The position numbers and the translations under genes were made by a program. 64,000 nucleotides of DNA, taken from NCBI RefSeq assembly GCF_026810365.1, contig NZ_CP113948.1, positions 1,203,001 to 1,267,000 on the forward strand, read 5' to 3'. The notes beneath the pieces were generated by a model. It was not told the origin of the DNA, did no database searches, and saw only the letters and a program-made list of their open reading frames with translations. Every line of letters begins with the position of its first letter. Positions within the stretch are counted from its first letter, which is position 1. Source of the stretch: Flavobacterium praedii. Lineage in GTDB: Bacteria; Bacteroidota; Bacteroidia; Flavobacteriales; Flavobacteriaceae. Positions 15,808-25,945 of the stretch are shown piece by piece.

Positions 15808-16215
15808 TACTTTTTTGGTTTATTGTAATTTTTTAGGCTATAATCACTCCATTTAATTGCATAATAATCAAATATAAATTTGAAAAATAAGCCAATACAG
15901 AATCTTTTTATTTCATATTATTTAATTTTTTTTGTTCAAAAAAGTAAAATTTCAGCGTAAAATAGAAGAAAATAAATATTTTAACAAGAAATAACTCATT
16001 AAAAAATTTTACTATAAATTTTATCTATAACGTAATAGCTTCTTGGAATCGTCATCAAAATAAAGAAATATCAAAAAAATGATCTACATATTTTTGAATA
16101 CTTTAATTATTACTTAAAAATGAAACTTAGCGTTTTTATAAACCCAAAAATCCGTAATTTTACTAGTATAAATAAGCTTTTAAAAGCTAAACGTTAACTA
16201 AATAATTTTTTTAAA
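15808..16215 (+). other. AT-rich intergenic leader of the formate operon
   Basis: There is no credible coding frame in these 408 bases. A possible -7 element TAAATTTG lies at 15875-15882, and a 14-bp palindrome AGCTTTTAAAAGCT is at 16175-16188, just ahead of pflB. I looked for an FNR-type TTGATnnnnATCAA site and did not find a convincing one. The spacer is long enough for oxygen-dependent control, but none can be assigned. Confidence 0.4.
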
Positions 16216-18450
16216 ATGAAAAGTACGACTGAAACATTATATTTTAAGACTGGAAATTGGAATAATGCTATTGATGTTTATGACTTTGTATTGAAAAATG
16301 TCACTCCTTATGAAGGAGATGATTCTTTTTTGGCAGGGCCATCAAAAAAAACAACTGTCTTATGGGATATTTGTAAAGAAAATTTACTTAAAGAGCGCCA
16401 AAAAAACGGATGCTTAGATATTGACACCAATATTATTTCAAATATAACATCTTTTGGACCTGGATATATTAGCAAAGAAAACGAAATCATTGTTGGATTA
16501 CAAACCGATATGCTTTTAAAAAGAGCAATGAAACCGTTTGGAGGTATAAAATTAGTAGAATCAGCTGTTGCTGAAAGAGGTTTGAAAGTTTCTGATGAGG
16601 TAGTCAAAATTTTCAATTATGCTAAAGACCACAATCAAGCTGTTTTTAGTGCTTATGATAGCGAAATCAGAGCTTATCGTTCAAAACATTTATTAACTGG
16701 GTTACCAGATAATTATGCTAGAGGTAGAATTATTGGTGATTTTAGAAGACTGGCACTTTATGGAGCCGATCGATTAATTGAAGCCAAAAAAGAAGATTTT
16801 AGTGCTGTAGTTGGAGAAATGTCCGATCACAAAGTACGATTGAGAGAAGAAATATTCGATCAAATAAAAGCATTGCAGGATATGAAAATCATGTCTAATT
16901 CGTATGGAATTGACATTTCGAATCCAGCATTGAATGCACAACAAGCTGTACAATTTACCTATTTAGCTTATTTAAGCGCAGTAAAAGAACAGGATGGTGC
17001 AGCAATGTCTCTTGGAAATGTATCTTCTTTCTTAGATGTATATATCGAAAATGATTTGCAATCAGGAGTTATTACTGAGGAAGAAGCTCAAGAATATATC
17101 GATCAATTTGTTATGAAACTTCGTTTGGTACGTCATTTGCGTCCAGGTGCTTATGATACTATTTTTGGTGGAGATCCAACATGGGTTACTGAAGCAATTG
17201 GTGGACAATTTAATGATGGAAGAACAAAAGTGACCAAAACCTCATTTAGATTCTTACAAACATTATATAATCTAGGACCATCACCTGAACCTAATTTGAC
17301 TATTTTATGGTCTCAAAATTTGCCAAAAGGATTTAAAGATTTTTGTGCAAAAGTTTCAATTGATACTTCATCTCTACAATATGAGAATGATGATTTGATG
17401 CGTACCAATAGAGGATCTGATGATTATGGTATTGCATGTTGTGTATCTTACCAAAAAATTGGTAAAACAATTCAACATTTTGGAGCACGTGCCAATTTGC
17501 CAAAAGCTTTACTTATGGCCTTGAACGGTGGTAGAGAAGAGGACAAAGGTACAATCGTTATTAAAAACATTCCTCAAATGGAAGACGGTGTGCTTGATTA
17601 TGATAAAGTGATGAACATGTTCAAGGTAACTCTTGCAGAAGTAGCTAGAGTATATGCAAAATCGATGTACATTATTCACTATATGCATGATAAATATTAT
17701 TATGAGAGAGCTCAAATGGCTATGATTGATACCGATCCTAATATTGATATCGCTTATGGAGCTGCTGGAATTTCTATTATCGCCGATTCACTTTCTGCTA
17801 TCAAATATGCAAAAGTTACTCCAGTTAGAAATGATATTGGCTTAACTGTAGATTTTAATATAGAAGGTGAGTTTCCTCAATTTGGAAATGACGATGATAG
17901 AGTTGATGGTTTAGCTAAAGAAATTACTAGCATCTTTATTGATGAATTAAGAAAACATACTGCTTACAAAAACGCTACCCCTACTCTTTCATTATTGACT
18001 ATTACTTCAAATGTAATGTACGGTTCGAATACCGGTTCTACTCCAGATGGACGTAAAGGCGGAGAAGCTTTTGCACCAGGAGCCAATCCAATGCACGGTA
18101 GAGACGTAAATGGAGCAATTGCTTCTTTGAACTCTGTAAGCAAATTAAATTACGAAGATGCACAAGATGGAATCTCTTATACTTTTACAATGGTACCAAA
18201 ATCTTTGGGATCTGATAAAGAAGAGCAAGTTTCTAATCTAACGACAATTTTAGATAGTTATTTTGGAAGAAATGCCCATCACTTAAATGTAAATGTCTTG
18301 GATAAAGAAACGTTAATGGATGCTTACGAACATCCCGAAAAATATCCTCAATTGACTATTCGAGTTTCAGGATATGCCGTAAACTTTGTTCGATTATCAA
18401 AAGCGCATCAACTTGAAGTGATTACTAGAACATTTCATGAAAATTTGTAA
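16216..18450 (+). CDS. pflB: Pyruvate formate-lyase (formate C-acetyltransferase)
   Basis: This glycyl-radical enzyme converts pyruvate and CoA to acetyl-CoA and formate in anaerobic cytoplasm. Its 744 residues are close to the 760 of the E. coli enzyme. The two adjacent catalytic cysteines are at 408-409 (GIACCVS) and the radical glycine is at 719 (RVSGYAVNF), at the same distance as in E. coli. [21 protein letters not shown] stretch marks the C-terminal barrel. The activase gene follows after 92 nt with a hairpin in between. All key residues are present, so I expect an active enzyme. It is notable in a genus usually thought of as aerobic. Confidence 0.97.
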   Translation: MKSTTETLYFKTGNWNNAIDVYDFVLKNVTPYEGDDSFLAGPSKKTTVLWDICKENLLKERQKNGCLDIDTNIISNITSFGPGYISKENEIIVGLQTDMLLKRAMKPFGGIKLVESAVAERGLKVSDEVVKIFNYAKDHNQAVFSAYDSEIRAYRSKHLLTGLPDNYARGRIIGDFRRLALYGADRLIEAKKEDFSAVVGEMSDHKVRLREEIFDQIKALQDMKIMSNSYGIDISNPALNAQQAVQFTYLAYLSAVKEQDGAAMSLGNVSSFLDVYIENDLQSGVITEEEAQEYIDQFVMKLRLVRHLRPGAYDTIFGGDPTWVTEAIGGQFNDGRTKVTKTSFRFLQTLYNLGPSPEPNLTILWSQNLPKGFKDFCAKVSIDTSSLQYENDDLMRTNRGSDDYGIACCVSYQKIGKTIQHFGARANLPKALLMALNGGREEDKGTIVIKNIPQMEDGVLDYDKVMNMFKVTLAEVARVYAKSMYIIHYMHDKYYYERAQMAMIDTDPNIDIAYGAAGISIIADSLSAIKYAKVTPVRNDIGLTVDFNIEGEFPQFGNDDDRVDGLAKEITSIFIDELRKHTAYKNATPTLSLLTITSNVMYGSNTGSTPDGRKGGEAFAPGANPMHGRDVNGAIASLNSVSKLNYEDAQDGISYTFTMVPKSLGSDKEEQVSNLTTILDSYFGRNAHHLNVNVLDKETLMDAYEHPEKYPQLTIRVSGYAVNFVRLSKAHQLEVITRTFHENL

Positions 18451-18486
18451 ATAATCTACAACACTAAATTATAATAAAACCACAAT

Positions 18487-18535
18487 AAACTGTCTAAAGT
18501 AAAATTTATTTTTCATTTTAGACAGTTTTAATTTT
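18487..18535 (+). terminator. Intercistronic hairpin between pflB and pflA
   Basis: AAACTGTCTAAA at 18487-18498 pairs exactly with TTTAGACAGTTT at 18517-18528, followed by TTAATTTTT. It may attenuate transcription so that much less activase than lyase is made, or protect the pflB mRNA end. Confidence 0.65.
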
Positions 18536-18542
18536 TGAAATA

Positions 18543-19325
18543 ATGTATTTTCCAAAGCAAAAATCTAAAGAAGAATCAATTGATATACTTCATTCTGACT
18601 CTATACGAATTCATTCTATTGAAACACTAGGCACACATGATGGCCCTGGAATACGAATGGTGGTATTTGTTCAAGGATGCCAGTTTAGATGTTTGTATTG
18701 TCAAAATCCAGATACTTTAGATATTCATGGAGGTACTTTTATCCCCATTGAAGATATAGTTGGGAAAGCTTTGCATCAAAAATCCTATTTTGGAAAAAAG
18801 GGAGGTGTTACTGTTTCTGGTGGCGAGCCTTTATTACAACGTGATAAACTGATTCAACTTTTTGATCAACTCCATGAAAATGGAATTAAAACCTGTTTGG
18901 ATTCTAATGGTAGAGTTTTGGATGAAAAAACAAAGATTCTATTAAATAAAACCGACTTATTACTTTTGGATGTTAAGCATATCAACAACGATTGGCACAA
19001 AAAACTAACCGGTTTAAAAAATAAAACAACCCTTGCTGTTGCAGAATATAGAGAAAGCACTGGAAAACCAATGTGGTTGCGATACGTACTTGTGCCAGGT
19101 TGGACAGATCAAGAAGAATATTTACACGAATGGGGCCAATATTTCACCAATTATACAACAGTTGAAAGAGTAGAAATCATTCCTTTTCATCAATTAGGAA
19201 AACACAAATGGGAAATATTAGGTTTTGAATATCAATTAGAAAACACCCTTGCTCCAACAATTGAAGAAAAAAATAAAGCATTTGAGATTTTTAAACTTTA
19301 CTTCAAGAATGTAAAACTCAAATAA
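18543..19325 (+). CDS. pflA: Pyruvate formate-lyase activating enzyme (radical SAM)
   Basis: The 260-residue product carries the radical SAM cluster motif C-x3-C-x2-C at residues 46, 50 and 53 (GCQFRCLYC), preceded by the THDGPGIRMV segment typical of PflA and followed by GGVTVSGGEPLLQ, the SAM-binding GGE region. It abstracts a hydrogen from the glycine of PflB to make the active radical. An N-terminal extension of about 20 residues precedes the core. The gene begins 14 nt after the hairpin tail, so its expression probably depends on read-through from pflB. Confidence 0.95.
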   Translation: MYFPKQKSKEESIDILHSDSIRIHSIETLGTHDGPGIRMVVFVQGCQFRCLYCQNPDTLDIHGGTFIPIEDIVGKALHQKSYFGKKGGVTVSGGEPLLQRDKLIQLFDQLHENGIKTCLDSNGRVLDEKTKILLNKTDLLLLDVKHINNDWHKKLTGLKNKTTLAVAEYRESTGKPMWLRYVLVPGWTDQEEYLHEWGQYFTNYTTVERVEIIPFHQLGKHKWEILGFEYQLENTLAPTIEEKNKAFEIFKLYFKNVKLK

Positions 19326-19443
19326 TGCTTTAATAAATGTATTTCTAAGTAATTAAAGTATGTAAGAATATTTTAATTGTTTTAAAATAGCTGTTGAATC
19401 CATTTATTCTTTATAAAAAGGATTTTTTAAAAATAACAAAGAA

Positions 19444-20745
19444 ATGAGAAAACTATACATTTTAATTCTTTTGGTGACAATGGTGTCCAATAAAGGATTT
19501 TCACAAACACAAAAAATAGAAAACAACAATTCAGTTCCTACAGAAAAAGAATGGGATTATAATTTTTACGGTTATATTAGAACTGATTATATTTTTGACA
19601 CTAGAAAATCATTTCAAGTGAGGGAAGATAATTTAAATTATTATCCGCTAGATAAAGTTTTAGACATCAATGGAGATGATTTAAACGCAACGGGTTCTTA
19701 TAATTTTTTATCAATTGATTCTAGATTTGGTTTAAAAATAAAAGGTCCTGAAATTTGGGGAGCAAAAATTTCAGGAAATTTAGAAGGCGATTTTTTTGGT
19801 AATACAGAAGCCTCAATTGGTTTAGTACGATTGAGACATGCTTTTGTAAACATGGATTGGAAAGAAACTTCATTGACAGTCGGGCAAACATGGTATCCAG
19901 CATTTATTCCTGAACTATTTCCTGGTGTCGCTAATTTTAATACTGGAATAATGTTTAATCCATTTGGTTGGGCGACACAAATAAAAGTAAAGCAAAACTT
20001 TACAAAGGAATTATCATTTGCATTAACATTGTATAAAGAACGAGAATTTGCCACTGGAACAGCTATTGGCGGCACACAAAATTCTGCTTCTATCAATTCA
20101 CCTATTCCTTCTATTCACGGACAATTTCAATTTAAAAATGCAAATTGGCTGGCTGGTTTTGGTGCAGAATTTAAATCACTGCAGCCATTAACTGAATATT
20201 CTCCAACTGCTACAACCAAAGCAAAAACTACTGAAAAAGTAACCAGTACCTCTTTTATTGGTTTTTTAAAATATTCTGACGACCTATTTTCAGTAAAAGC
20301 GTATGGTATAACAGGAGGAAATACAATTAATTTTTTAATGTTAGGTGGGTTCATAGGCTATACAAATCCGTTGCAACCTGAAAAATACAAAGCCACTAAA
20401 ACCAGTTCTTTTTGGATTGATATTGCCAGTAATGGTAAAAAAATAGCGCCTGGAATTTTCGTAGGATATACTAAAAATAATGGAAACTCAAAAGACGGCC
20501 TTGCTCCTGGGGAAATTGTAAAATACTACATTAGAGGAATATCTGGGACAAGGGTAGTTGATGATGTTTGGAGAACATCTGGTAGGATTGAGTTTAAACA
20601 CAAAAAATTTAAAGTTACTCCAGAATTAGAATATACCGCTGCAACTTGGGGAGATTTAGATCTTAATTCTAACGGAAAGGCAGATTTAAATAAAGTTGAT
20701 GTTGGTAATTTACGTGGATTAATTTCATGTAGTTTAACTTTTTAA
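19444..20745 (+). CDS. Outer-membrane beta-barrel (porin-like) protein
   Basis: The 433-residue product has a signal peptide (residues 1-20, ending GFSQ), then NFYGYIRTDYIFDTR, a start typical of porin-like barrels. Alternating strands run through the chain, with GQTWYPAFIPELFPG in a probable constriction loop and a C-terminal strand LRGLISCSLTF ending in phenylalanine. It most resembles DcaP-like or trimeric-porin type proteins, but no exact family is certain. Its position between pflA and the formate-type carrier suggests that it lets formate or another small acid cross the outer membrane. Confidence 0.72.
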   Translation: MRKLYILILLVTMVSNKGFSQTQKIENNNSVPTEKEWDYNFYGYIRTDYIFDTRKSFQVREDNLNYYPLDKVLDINGDDLNATGSYNFLSIDSRFGLKIKGPEIWGAKISGNLEGDFFGNTEASIGLVRLRHAFVNMDWKETSLTVGQTWYPAFIPELFPGVANFNTGIMFNPFGWATQIKVKQNFTKELSFALTLYKEREFATGTAIGGTQNSASINSPIPSIHGQFQFKNANWLAGFGAEFKSLQPLTEYSPTATTKAKTTEKVTSTSFIGFLKYSDDLFSVKAYGITGGNTINFLMLGGFIGYTNPLQPEKYKATKTSSFWIDIASNGKKIAPGIFVGYTKNNGNSKDGLAPGEIVKYYIRGISGTRVVDDVWRTSGRIEFKHKKFKVTPELEYTAATWGDLDLNSNGKADLNKVDVGNLRGLISCSLTF

Positions 20746-20872
20746 ATAATAAAAAAAACACTAGAGAATTGATAAAAAAATGAAATATAAATGAAATAAT
20801 ATCGATTTAGCATTACTAGAAGTTAAACCAAAATAAATCTATTTTCAATATATATAATCAAAAATAAAAATT

Positions 20873-22057
20873 ATGTCGAGTAATAAATATTTAATTGTAC
20901 TAGCAGGTATGATTATGCAACTTTCAATTGGATCCATTTATGCATACAGTAAATGGATTGAACCTTTATCGAAAGAATTGAACTGGGAGGCTCATGATAC
21001 TAAAACTGCTTTTAGTTTAGCCATTTGCTTTCTTGGTTTAACAGCTGCTTTCGCAGGAAAATTTGCTCAAAAAATTGGACCAACAAAAGCGGGATTAATT
21101 GCAGCTCTTTTTGTAACAATAGGATTATTGGGAAGTGCTTTGGCAGTCAAAATAAATTCTATTCATTTGTTTTACTTAACATTTGGTGTATTACAAGGTG
21201 TTGGTTTAGGATTTGGGTATGTTGTTCCAGTTTATACCGTTGTAAAATGGTTTCCTGATAGACCAGGTTTAGCTTCTGGAATAATAATTATGTCTTTTGC
21301 TCTTGGATCTTTGTTGGCTTCTTTTTTAATTGGACCGCTCTATGCCTCTTTAGGATTGTCAGGCGCATTTACAACTTTAGCAATAGGCTATGGAATATGT
21401 ATGTTATTAAGTGCCTTGTATTTAGCAAATCCTATAAATTTAAAAACATCACTTCATACACATGTCGATTTAACTGCGAAACAAATAGTAACAGACAAAC
21501 GTTTTATTGCACTTTGGTTATTATTATTTTTGAATGTTTGTGGCGGAATAGCTATAATTTCAAAAGCAGCTATTTTGGGAGAAGAAGTTGTCGGAATGAC
21601 AGCAACACAGGCTACTATGTTTGTTGCAATTATTGGTTTGTTTAACGGTTTAGGTCGTCTGTTTTGGTCAAGTATTTCAGATAAAATAGGTTGTTGGGCG
21701 ACATTTATGATTTTTATTAGTATAAATGTTATTTGTTTTGCTTTAATACCAAGTTTTTCTACAAATCAAACTTCATTTCAAACCCTAACTTACATCATTA
21801 TTGCAGGTTACGGAGCTGGTTTTGCAACAATGCCATCATTTGTAAAAGATATTTTTGGCCCTGAAAAATATGGTCAAGTACTCGGATATGTTTTAACCGC
21901 TTGGTCTGCAGCAGCATTTGTAGGACCGATACTGCTTGGATTGACCTCACAAATCACAATATTTTATTTATTTGCTGGATTATTAGTACTAGCGTTGCTT
22001 GTCGGAATATGGTTGAAAGGATTACTCAAAGCTTCTGCTCTAGAATTGAAATCATAA
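20873..22057 (+). CDS. MFS transporter of the oxalate/formate antiporter (OFA) family
   Basis: A 394-residue, twelve-segment major facilitator protein. The start SNKYLIVLAGMIMQLSIGSIYAYSKW and the GLGFGYVVPVYTVVKWFPDRPGLASG loop are hallmarks of the OFA family (OxlT, YhjX). These exchange small carboxylates such as oxalate, formate, lactate or pyruvate. Placed after pflB-pflA and a porin, it most likely exports formate or imports pyruvate; the substrate is an inference from context. A strong bidirectional terminator follows at 22076-22120. Confidence 0.88.
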   Translation: MSSNKYLIVLAGMIMQLSIGSIYAYSKWIEPLSKELNWEAHDTKTAFSLAICFLGLTAAFAGKFAQKIGPTKAGLIAALFVTIGLLGSALAVKINSIHLFYLTFGVLQGVGLGFGYVVPVYTVVKWFPDRPGLASGIIIMSFALGSLLASFLIGPLYASLGLSGAFTTLAIGYGICMLLSALYLANPINLKTSLHTHVDLTAKQIVTDKRFIALWLLLFLNVCGGIAIISKAAILGEEVVGMTATQATMFVAIIGLFNGLGRLFWSSISDKIGCWATFMIFISINVICFALIPSFSTNQTSFQTLTYIIIAGYGAGFATMPSFVKDIFGPEKYGQVLGYVLTAWSAAAFVGPILLGLTSQITIFYLFAGLLVLALLVGIWLKGLLKASALELKS

Positions 22058-22075
22058 GATATTCCTAGAATATAT

Positions 22076-22120
22076 AAAAAAAAGCCAACTTAATTATTTT
22101 AGATTAAGTTGGCTTTTTTT
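22076..22120. terminator. Bidirectional terminator between the OFA carrier and ppx
   Basis: AAAGCCAACTTAAT at 22081-22094 pairs exactly with ATTAAGTTGGCTTT at 22103-22116. A runs on the left and T runs on the right serve both converging transcripts. Confidence 0.88.
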
Positions 22121-22141
22121 TCTTTTTATCAAGAAAACATA

Positions 22142-23032
22142 TTATACTTTTCCATAATACATGGCTTTAACAATACCATCAGAAAGTCCAATTTTTGGAA
22201 CAAAAATTTGCCTTGCACCACTCCATTTCATTGCGTTTAAATAAATTCGAGTCGCTGGTACAATAACGTCTGCACGATCGGGATTTAATCCTAACTGAGA
22301 AATTCTTTGCTCATAAGTAAGTGAACTCAAATACGCATATTGTGCATTCATATAAATATAGGACAAAGGCTTTTCTTGTACTTTTCCAGACATTTTAAAT
22401 AATTTATTGATATTTCCTCCAGAACCAATCAAAGTTACTTCTTCAAAGTCGGCAGTATTAATTTTTATCCATTTCTCAATTTCATCCCAAACTACATCAC
22501 ATACCATTTCATTTAGTAATCGAACTGTACCCGCTTTGAAAGATCTTGAATTGACCATTCTACCATTTGAAAACAACGTAAATTCGGTACTTCCACCACC
22601 TACATCTACAAAAAGATACGTTTCATCCGTTTTTAATAAATGATGTAAATCTGTAGAAGCTATTATTGCTGCTTCTTTTTTGCCATCAATAATTTCTATT
22701 TTTATATCAGCTTTCTTTTTAATTAAGGCAACTACTTCTTTTGCATTATAAGCTTCTCGCATTGCTGAAGTTGCAAATGCCATGTAACGCTCTACTTTAT
22801 GTACTTTCATTAATAAATTAAAAGCTTTCATTGCATCAACCATTCTTTCGATATTCTCTGAAGAAATTTCTCCTACCGTAAAAGCATCTTGTCCCAAACG
22901 TATAGGAACCCTAACTAAAGAGCTTTTATTGAATTGAGTTTCTTTACCATCTTCTTCTACTATATTGGTAATTAATAAACGCATGGCATTCGATCCAATA
23001 TCAATAGCAGCATATTTTTTAATTTTAATCAT
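22142..23032 (-). CDS. ppx: Ppx/GppA family exopolyphosphatase
   Basis: The 296-residue protein has the ASKHA-fold phosphate motifs: AAIDIGSNAMRLLI near the N-terminus and FVDVGGGSTEFTLF at about residue 140, followed by SGGNINKLFK. It corresponds to the short Ppx/GppA form without the C-terminal HD domain. The enzyme removes terminal phosphates from polyphosphate or hydrolyses pppGpp. It is the last gene of an operon with Ppk1 (33 nt upstream) and a SixA-like phosphatase, which favours a role in polyphosphate turnover. Confidence 0.9.
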   Translation of the reverse strand: MIKIKKYAAIDIGSNAMRLLITNIVEEDGKETQFNKSSLVRVPIRLGQDAFTVGEISSENIERMVDAMKAFNLLMKVHKVERYMAFATSAMREAYNAKEVVALIKKKADIKIEIIDGKKEAAIIASTDLHHLLKTDETYLFVDVGGGSTEFTLFSNGRMVNSRSFKAGTVRLLNEMVCDVVWDEIEKWIKINTADFEEVTLIGSGGNINKLFKMSGKVQEKPLSYIYMNAQYAYLSSLTYEQRISQLGLNPDRADVIVPATRIYLNAMKWSGARQIFVPKIGLSDGIVKAMYYGKV

Positions 23033-23065
23033 TTTCTTTAGTATGCAATTTTTCTATTAGTACTT

Positions 23066-25141
23066 TTAATTTTCATTTAATTCTTCTACAAATTCAACTT
23101 TTCTTTGATAATATTTGTAGGTTTCTAATTGAGCTCTAAAAACAGGATCATCATTTCGTATTCTATATTTATTATCTAATTTATAAGAATGGTATCTTGC
23201 TTTAACATTTCCTTTCCAACCAATGTCAAAATTCTCTATCAATTCCTGTTTTATTTCTTCATTATATATAGGACATGTAACCTCTACTCTAGCGTCTATA
23301 TTTCTTGTCATCAAATCTGCTGAAGAAATATATACTTCTGTAATTCCAGCATTTCCAAAAATATAAATCCTTGAATGTTCCAAATAATTATCTACAATAC
23401 TTATTGCTTCAATATTTTCACTTAATCCCTTGACACCTGGAATTAAGGAACAGATACCTCTTACTTCTAATTGAATTTTTACACCTGCATTACTGGCTTC
23501 ATATAATTTATCTATCATGGCCAAATCAGACAAACTATTCATTTTCAACTTCATATATGTTCTTTTTCCTGCAATGGCATGTGCAATTTCTCTATCAATC
23601 AATTTCACAAAACGATGCCTTGTGTATTGTGGTGAAACAATTAAGTGTTTGTATCGTTGTGCTTTATAATTAATATCAAAAAATTCAAAAATTTTAGTTA
23701 TATCTTTTAGAATTTGAGAATGACAAGTAAATAGTGTTACATCTGTATAAATTTTTGCAGTAGATTCGTTAAAATTTCCTGTCGAAATAAAACCATAACG
23801 TTTTATTTTATTTTTCTCCATTCTTTCAATTACACATACTTTGCTATGAACTTTCAAACCTTTGATCCCAAAAACCAGCTGAATTCCTTCTGTTTGCATT
23901 TGTTCTGAATAGGATATATTTGAGGCCTCATCAAACCTGGCTTGCAATTCTATTTGAACGATAACTTTTTTTCCGTTTTTTGCGGCATTAATCAAGGAAC
24001 TAATAATCTGAGAATTTTTGGCTAATCTATATAAGGTTATTTTTATAGAGGTTACTTTTGGATCTAATGCTGCTTCTCGAAGAAACTTTATTAAATAAGC
24101 AAACGACTGATATGGTGCATGCAACAAATAATCCTTTTCGGCAATTTTTTCGAGTATGCTTCCTTCTAGACTTAGACCAGGAATTGGAAGTGGATCATTT
24201 TTTTTATAAAGTAAATCAAATCTTCCTAAATTAGGAAAATCCATATAATCTCGCCTATTGTGATAACGCCCGCCAGGTATAATACTATCTGTTGAATCTA
24301 TGTTCATTTTATCCAGAAAAAAACTGAGTGTATCCCTATCAATTTCTTGATCATAAATAAAACGGACAGGCTCTCCTATTCTTCTATCTTTTACACTGGA
24401 AGATATTTTTTCGAGCATACTCTTACTTAAATCACTATCAATGTCTAATGAAGCATCTCTGGTAATTTTGATCATGTGAGCAGAAACACTTTCATAATTG
24501 AAAATATTAAAAATACTACTCAAATGTATTCGTATTACATCATCAATAAGAATTACATATTGCTTATTATTAGATTCAGGCAATACCACAAAACGATTCA
24601 GCATTTTTGGCATTTCAATAATTGCATAACGTACTTCCTGATCTTTTTTCATTACCATTTTAACGGCTAAATAACCTAGTGAATCCTTCAATACTGGAAA
24701 TTCTGCTAAGTCATTTAGTATAATAGTAACTAGTTCAGGACTTAATTTTTGAATAAAAAAATCTTTTAGAAATATTTCTTGGTCTTTATTTATACCATTT
24801 TCATTTACTATAAAAATATTTTCTGATTCTAATTGTAGCTCAATAATATTTAAAATTCGTAAACTTTCTGATTGTTGTTGAATTACTATCTCGGTTATAT
24901 CCTTAATCAATTGTTGAGCAGTAACACCTCCAAAATATTTTTCACCAGAAATACCACTTAAACTTAATCGTCGTATAGCAGCAAATCGTACTCTAAAAAA
25001 TTCATCCAAATTATTGGAAAAAATTCCTAAAAATCGTAGCCTATCTAATAATGGAACACTATCATCTGCAGCCTCTTGCAATACCCTAGCATTAAAAGCC
25101 AACCAGCTTTTTTCTCTATCAATATATTTTTGTTCTAACAC
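23066..25141 (-). CDS. ppk1: Polyphosphate kinase 1
   Basis: The 691-residue product has the four Ppk1 domains. The N-terminal domain starts YIDREKSWLAFNARVLQEA, the central HAPYQSF segment binds the chain, and the two phospholipase-D-like halves carry the catalytic histidines in KVHSKVCVIER (about residue 430) and YLEHSRIYIFG (about residue 590). The enzyme polymerises the gamma-phosphate of ATP into inorganic polyphosphate, a stress and phosphate reserve. Eight bases separate it from the upstream SixA-like gene. All expected motifs are intact. Confidence 0.96.
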   Translation of the reverse strand: MLEQKYIDREKSWLAFNARVLQEAADDSVPLLDRLRFLGIFSNNLDEFFRVRFAAIRRLSLSGISGEKYFGGVTAQQLIKDITEIVIQQQSESLRILNIIELQLESENIFIVNENGINKDQEIFLKDFFIQKLSPELVTIILNDLAEFPVLKDSLGYLAVKMVMKKDQEVRYAIIEMPKMLNRFVVLPESNNKQYVILIDDVIRIHLSSIFNIFNYESVSAHMIKITRDASLDIDSDLSKSMLEKISSSVKDRRIGEPVRFIYDQEIDRDTLSFFLDKMNIDSTDSIIPGGRYHNRRDYMDFPNLGRFDLLYKKNDPLPIPGLSLEGSILEKIAEKDYLLHAPYQSFAYLIKFLREAALDPKVTSIKITLYRLAKNSQIISSLINAAKNGKKVIVQIELQARFDEASNISYSEQMQTEGIQLVFGIKGLKVHSKVCVIERMEKNKIKRYGFISTGNFNESTAKIYTDVTLFTCHSQILKDITKIFEFFDINYKAQRYKHLIVSPQYTRHRFVKLIDREIAHAIAGKRTYMKLKMNSLSDLAMIDKLYEASNAGVKIQLEVRGICSLIPGVKGLSENIEAISIVDNYLEHSRIYIFGNAGITEVYISSADLMTRNIDARVEVTCPIYNEEIKQELIENFDIGWKGNVKARYHSYKLDNKYRIRNDDPVFRAQLETYKYYQRKVEFVEELNEN

Positions 25142-25149
25142 TTTTTTGC

Positions 25150-25644
25150 TTATTTTAAATCTCTGGGGAATAGTATTTTTTTTGTCTTTCCTTTACTAAT
25201 TGATTCCCAGCTTTCATTATCAAATTCAATATGAACAAATCCAGCTGTAGGAACATTATCTATGTAAACGTCTCCAAATTTATTAACAAAATTTGTAATA
25301 GCCTCGTTATGTCCGAATATAATTATGTTATCAAATCCATTACTGTATGTTTTAATAATTTTTTCTAATTTTCTTTCATCAAAAGTATAAAGTTCATCTT
25401 TATAAAGTATACTCTCCAAAGGAAAATTGAAATTCTGCGCAAATATAATTGCTGTTTCTATTGCTCTTTCAGCAGTACTACTCCAAATACTATATATTTT
25501 AGGTAAATATTCAATACAATTTGAAGAAATAAGATGTGCACTTTGCATTCCTTGAGATGTTAAGGGTCTATCTTTATCATGTAAAGGTGCTTCCCAACTT
25601 GATTTTGCATGCCGAATTAAAATTAGATTTTTCATACTTCTCAA
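25150..25644 (-). CDS. SixA-like histidine phosphatase
   Basis: This 164-residue protein opens with LILIRHAKSSWE, the RHG phosphohistidine motif of the histidine phosphatase superfamily, followed by DRPLTSQGMQSA and STAERAIETA. A late IIIFGHNEAITNFV supplies the second catalytic histidine. Small members of this type (SixA) dephosphorylate phosphohistidine on signalling or PTS proteins. It leads the operon with ppk1 and ppx, so it may act on phosphate-related signalling; the target is not known. Confidence 0.88.
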   Translation of the reverse strand: MRSMKNLILIRHAKSSWEAPLHDKDRPLTSQGMQSAHLISSNCIEYLPKIYSIWSSTAERAIETAIIFAQNFNFPLESILYKDELYTFDERKLEKIIKTYSNGFDNIIIFGHNEAITNFVNKFGDVYIDNVPTAGFVHIEFDNESWESISKGKTKKILFPRDLK

Positions 25645-25945
25645 TTATTTTTTATTAAACTACTTCTCTAACAAATAGATAGAATAGAATTCAGAAAATT
25701 AATGACTTGGAAATGAGCGATAATTCAAACTATAAAATTTGAATTCTAAATCATAAGGGAGCTACAATTTACAAAAAAAAATACAGTAATTGCATTAATT
25801 TTTGAATCATAAAAAATATTAACTCAAAGTCTATTTTATTCTTTACTTTTTTAATTTGAAAAAAAGAATAATTAAACTTTATAAAATATAAAAAAAGCTG
25901 CCAAATATCGACAGCTTTCTTACAAACATATAAACAAACAATAAC
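25645..25945. other. Intergenic region between the polyphosphate operon and a CAP-domain gene
   Basis: No coding frame is credible here. The region should hold the promoter of the minus-strand polyphosphate operon (near 25650-25750), for which I see no clear TAnnTTTG box, and the terminator of the CAP-domain gene (25891-25919). Confidence 0.4.
25891..25919 (-). terminator. Terminator of the first CAP-domain gene
   Basis: On the minus strand AAAGCTGTC pairs with GGCAGCTTT (one G-T pair) and is followed by TTTATATTTT. Confidence 0.7.

Noticed and set aside
16000..16215. FNR-type site upstream of pflB
   Set aside because: No TTGATnnnnATCAA-like dyad with acceptable match could be found; short ATC/GAT words are expected in AT-rich DNA.
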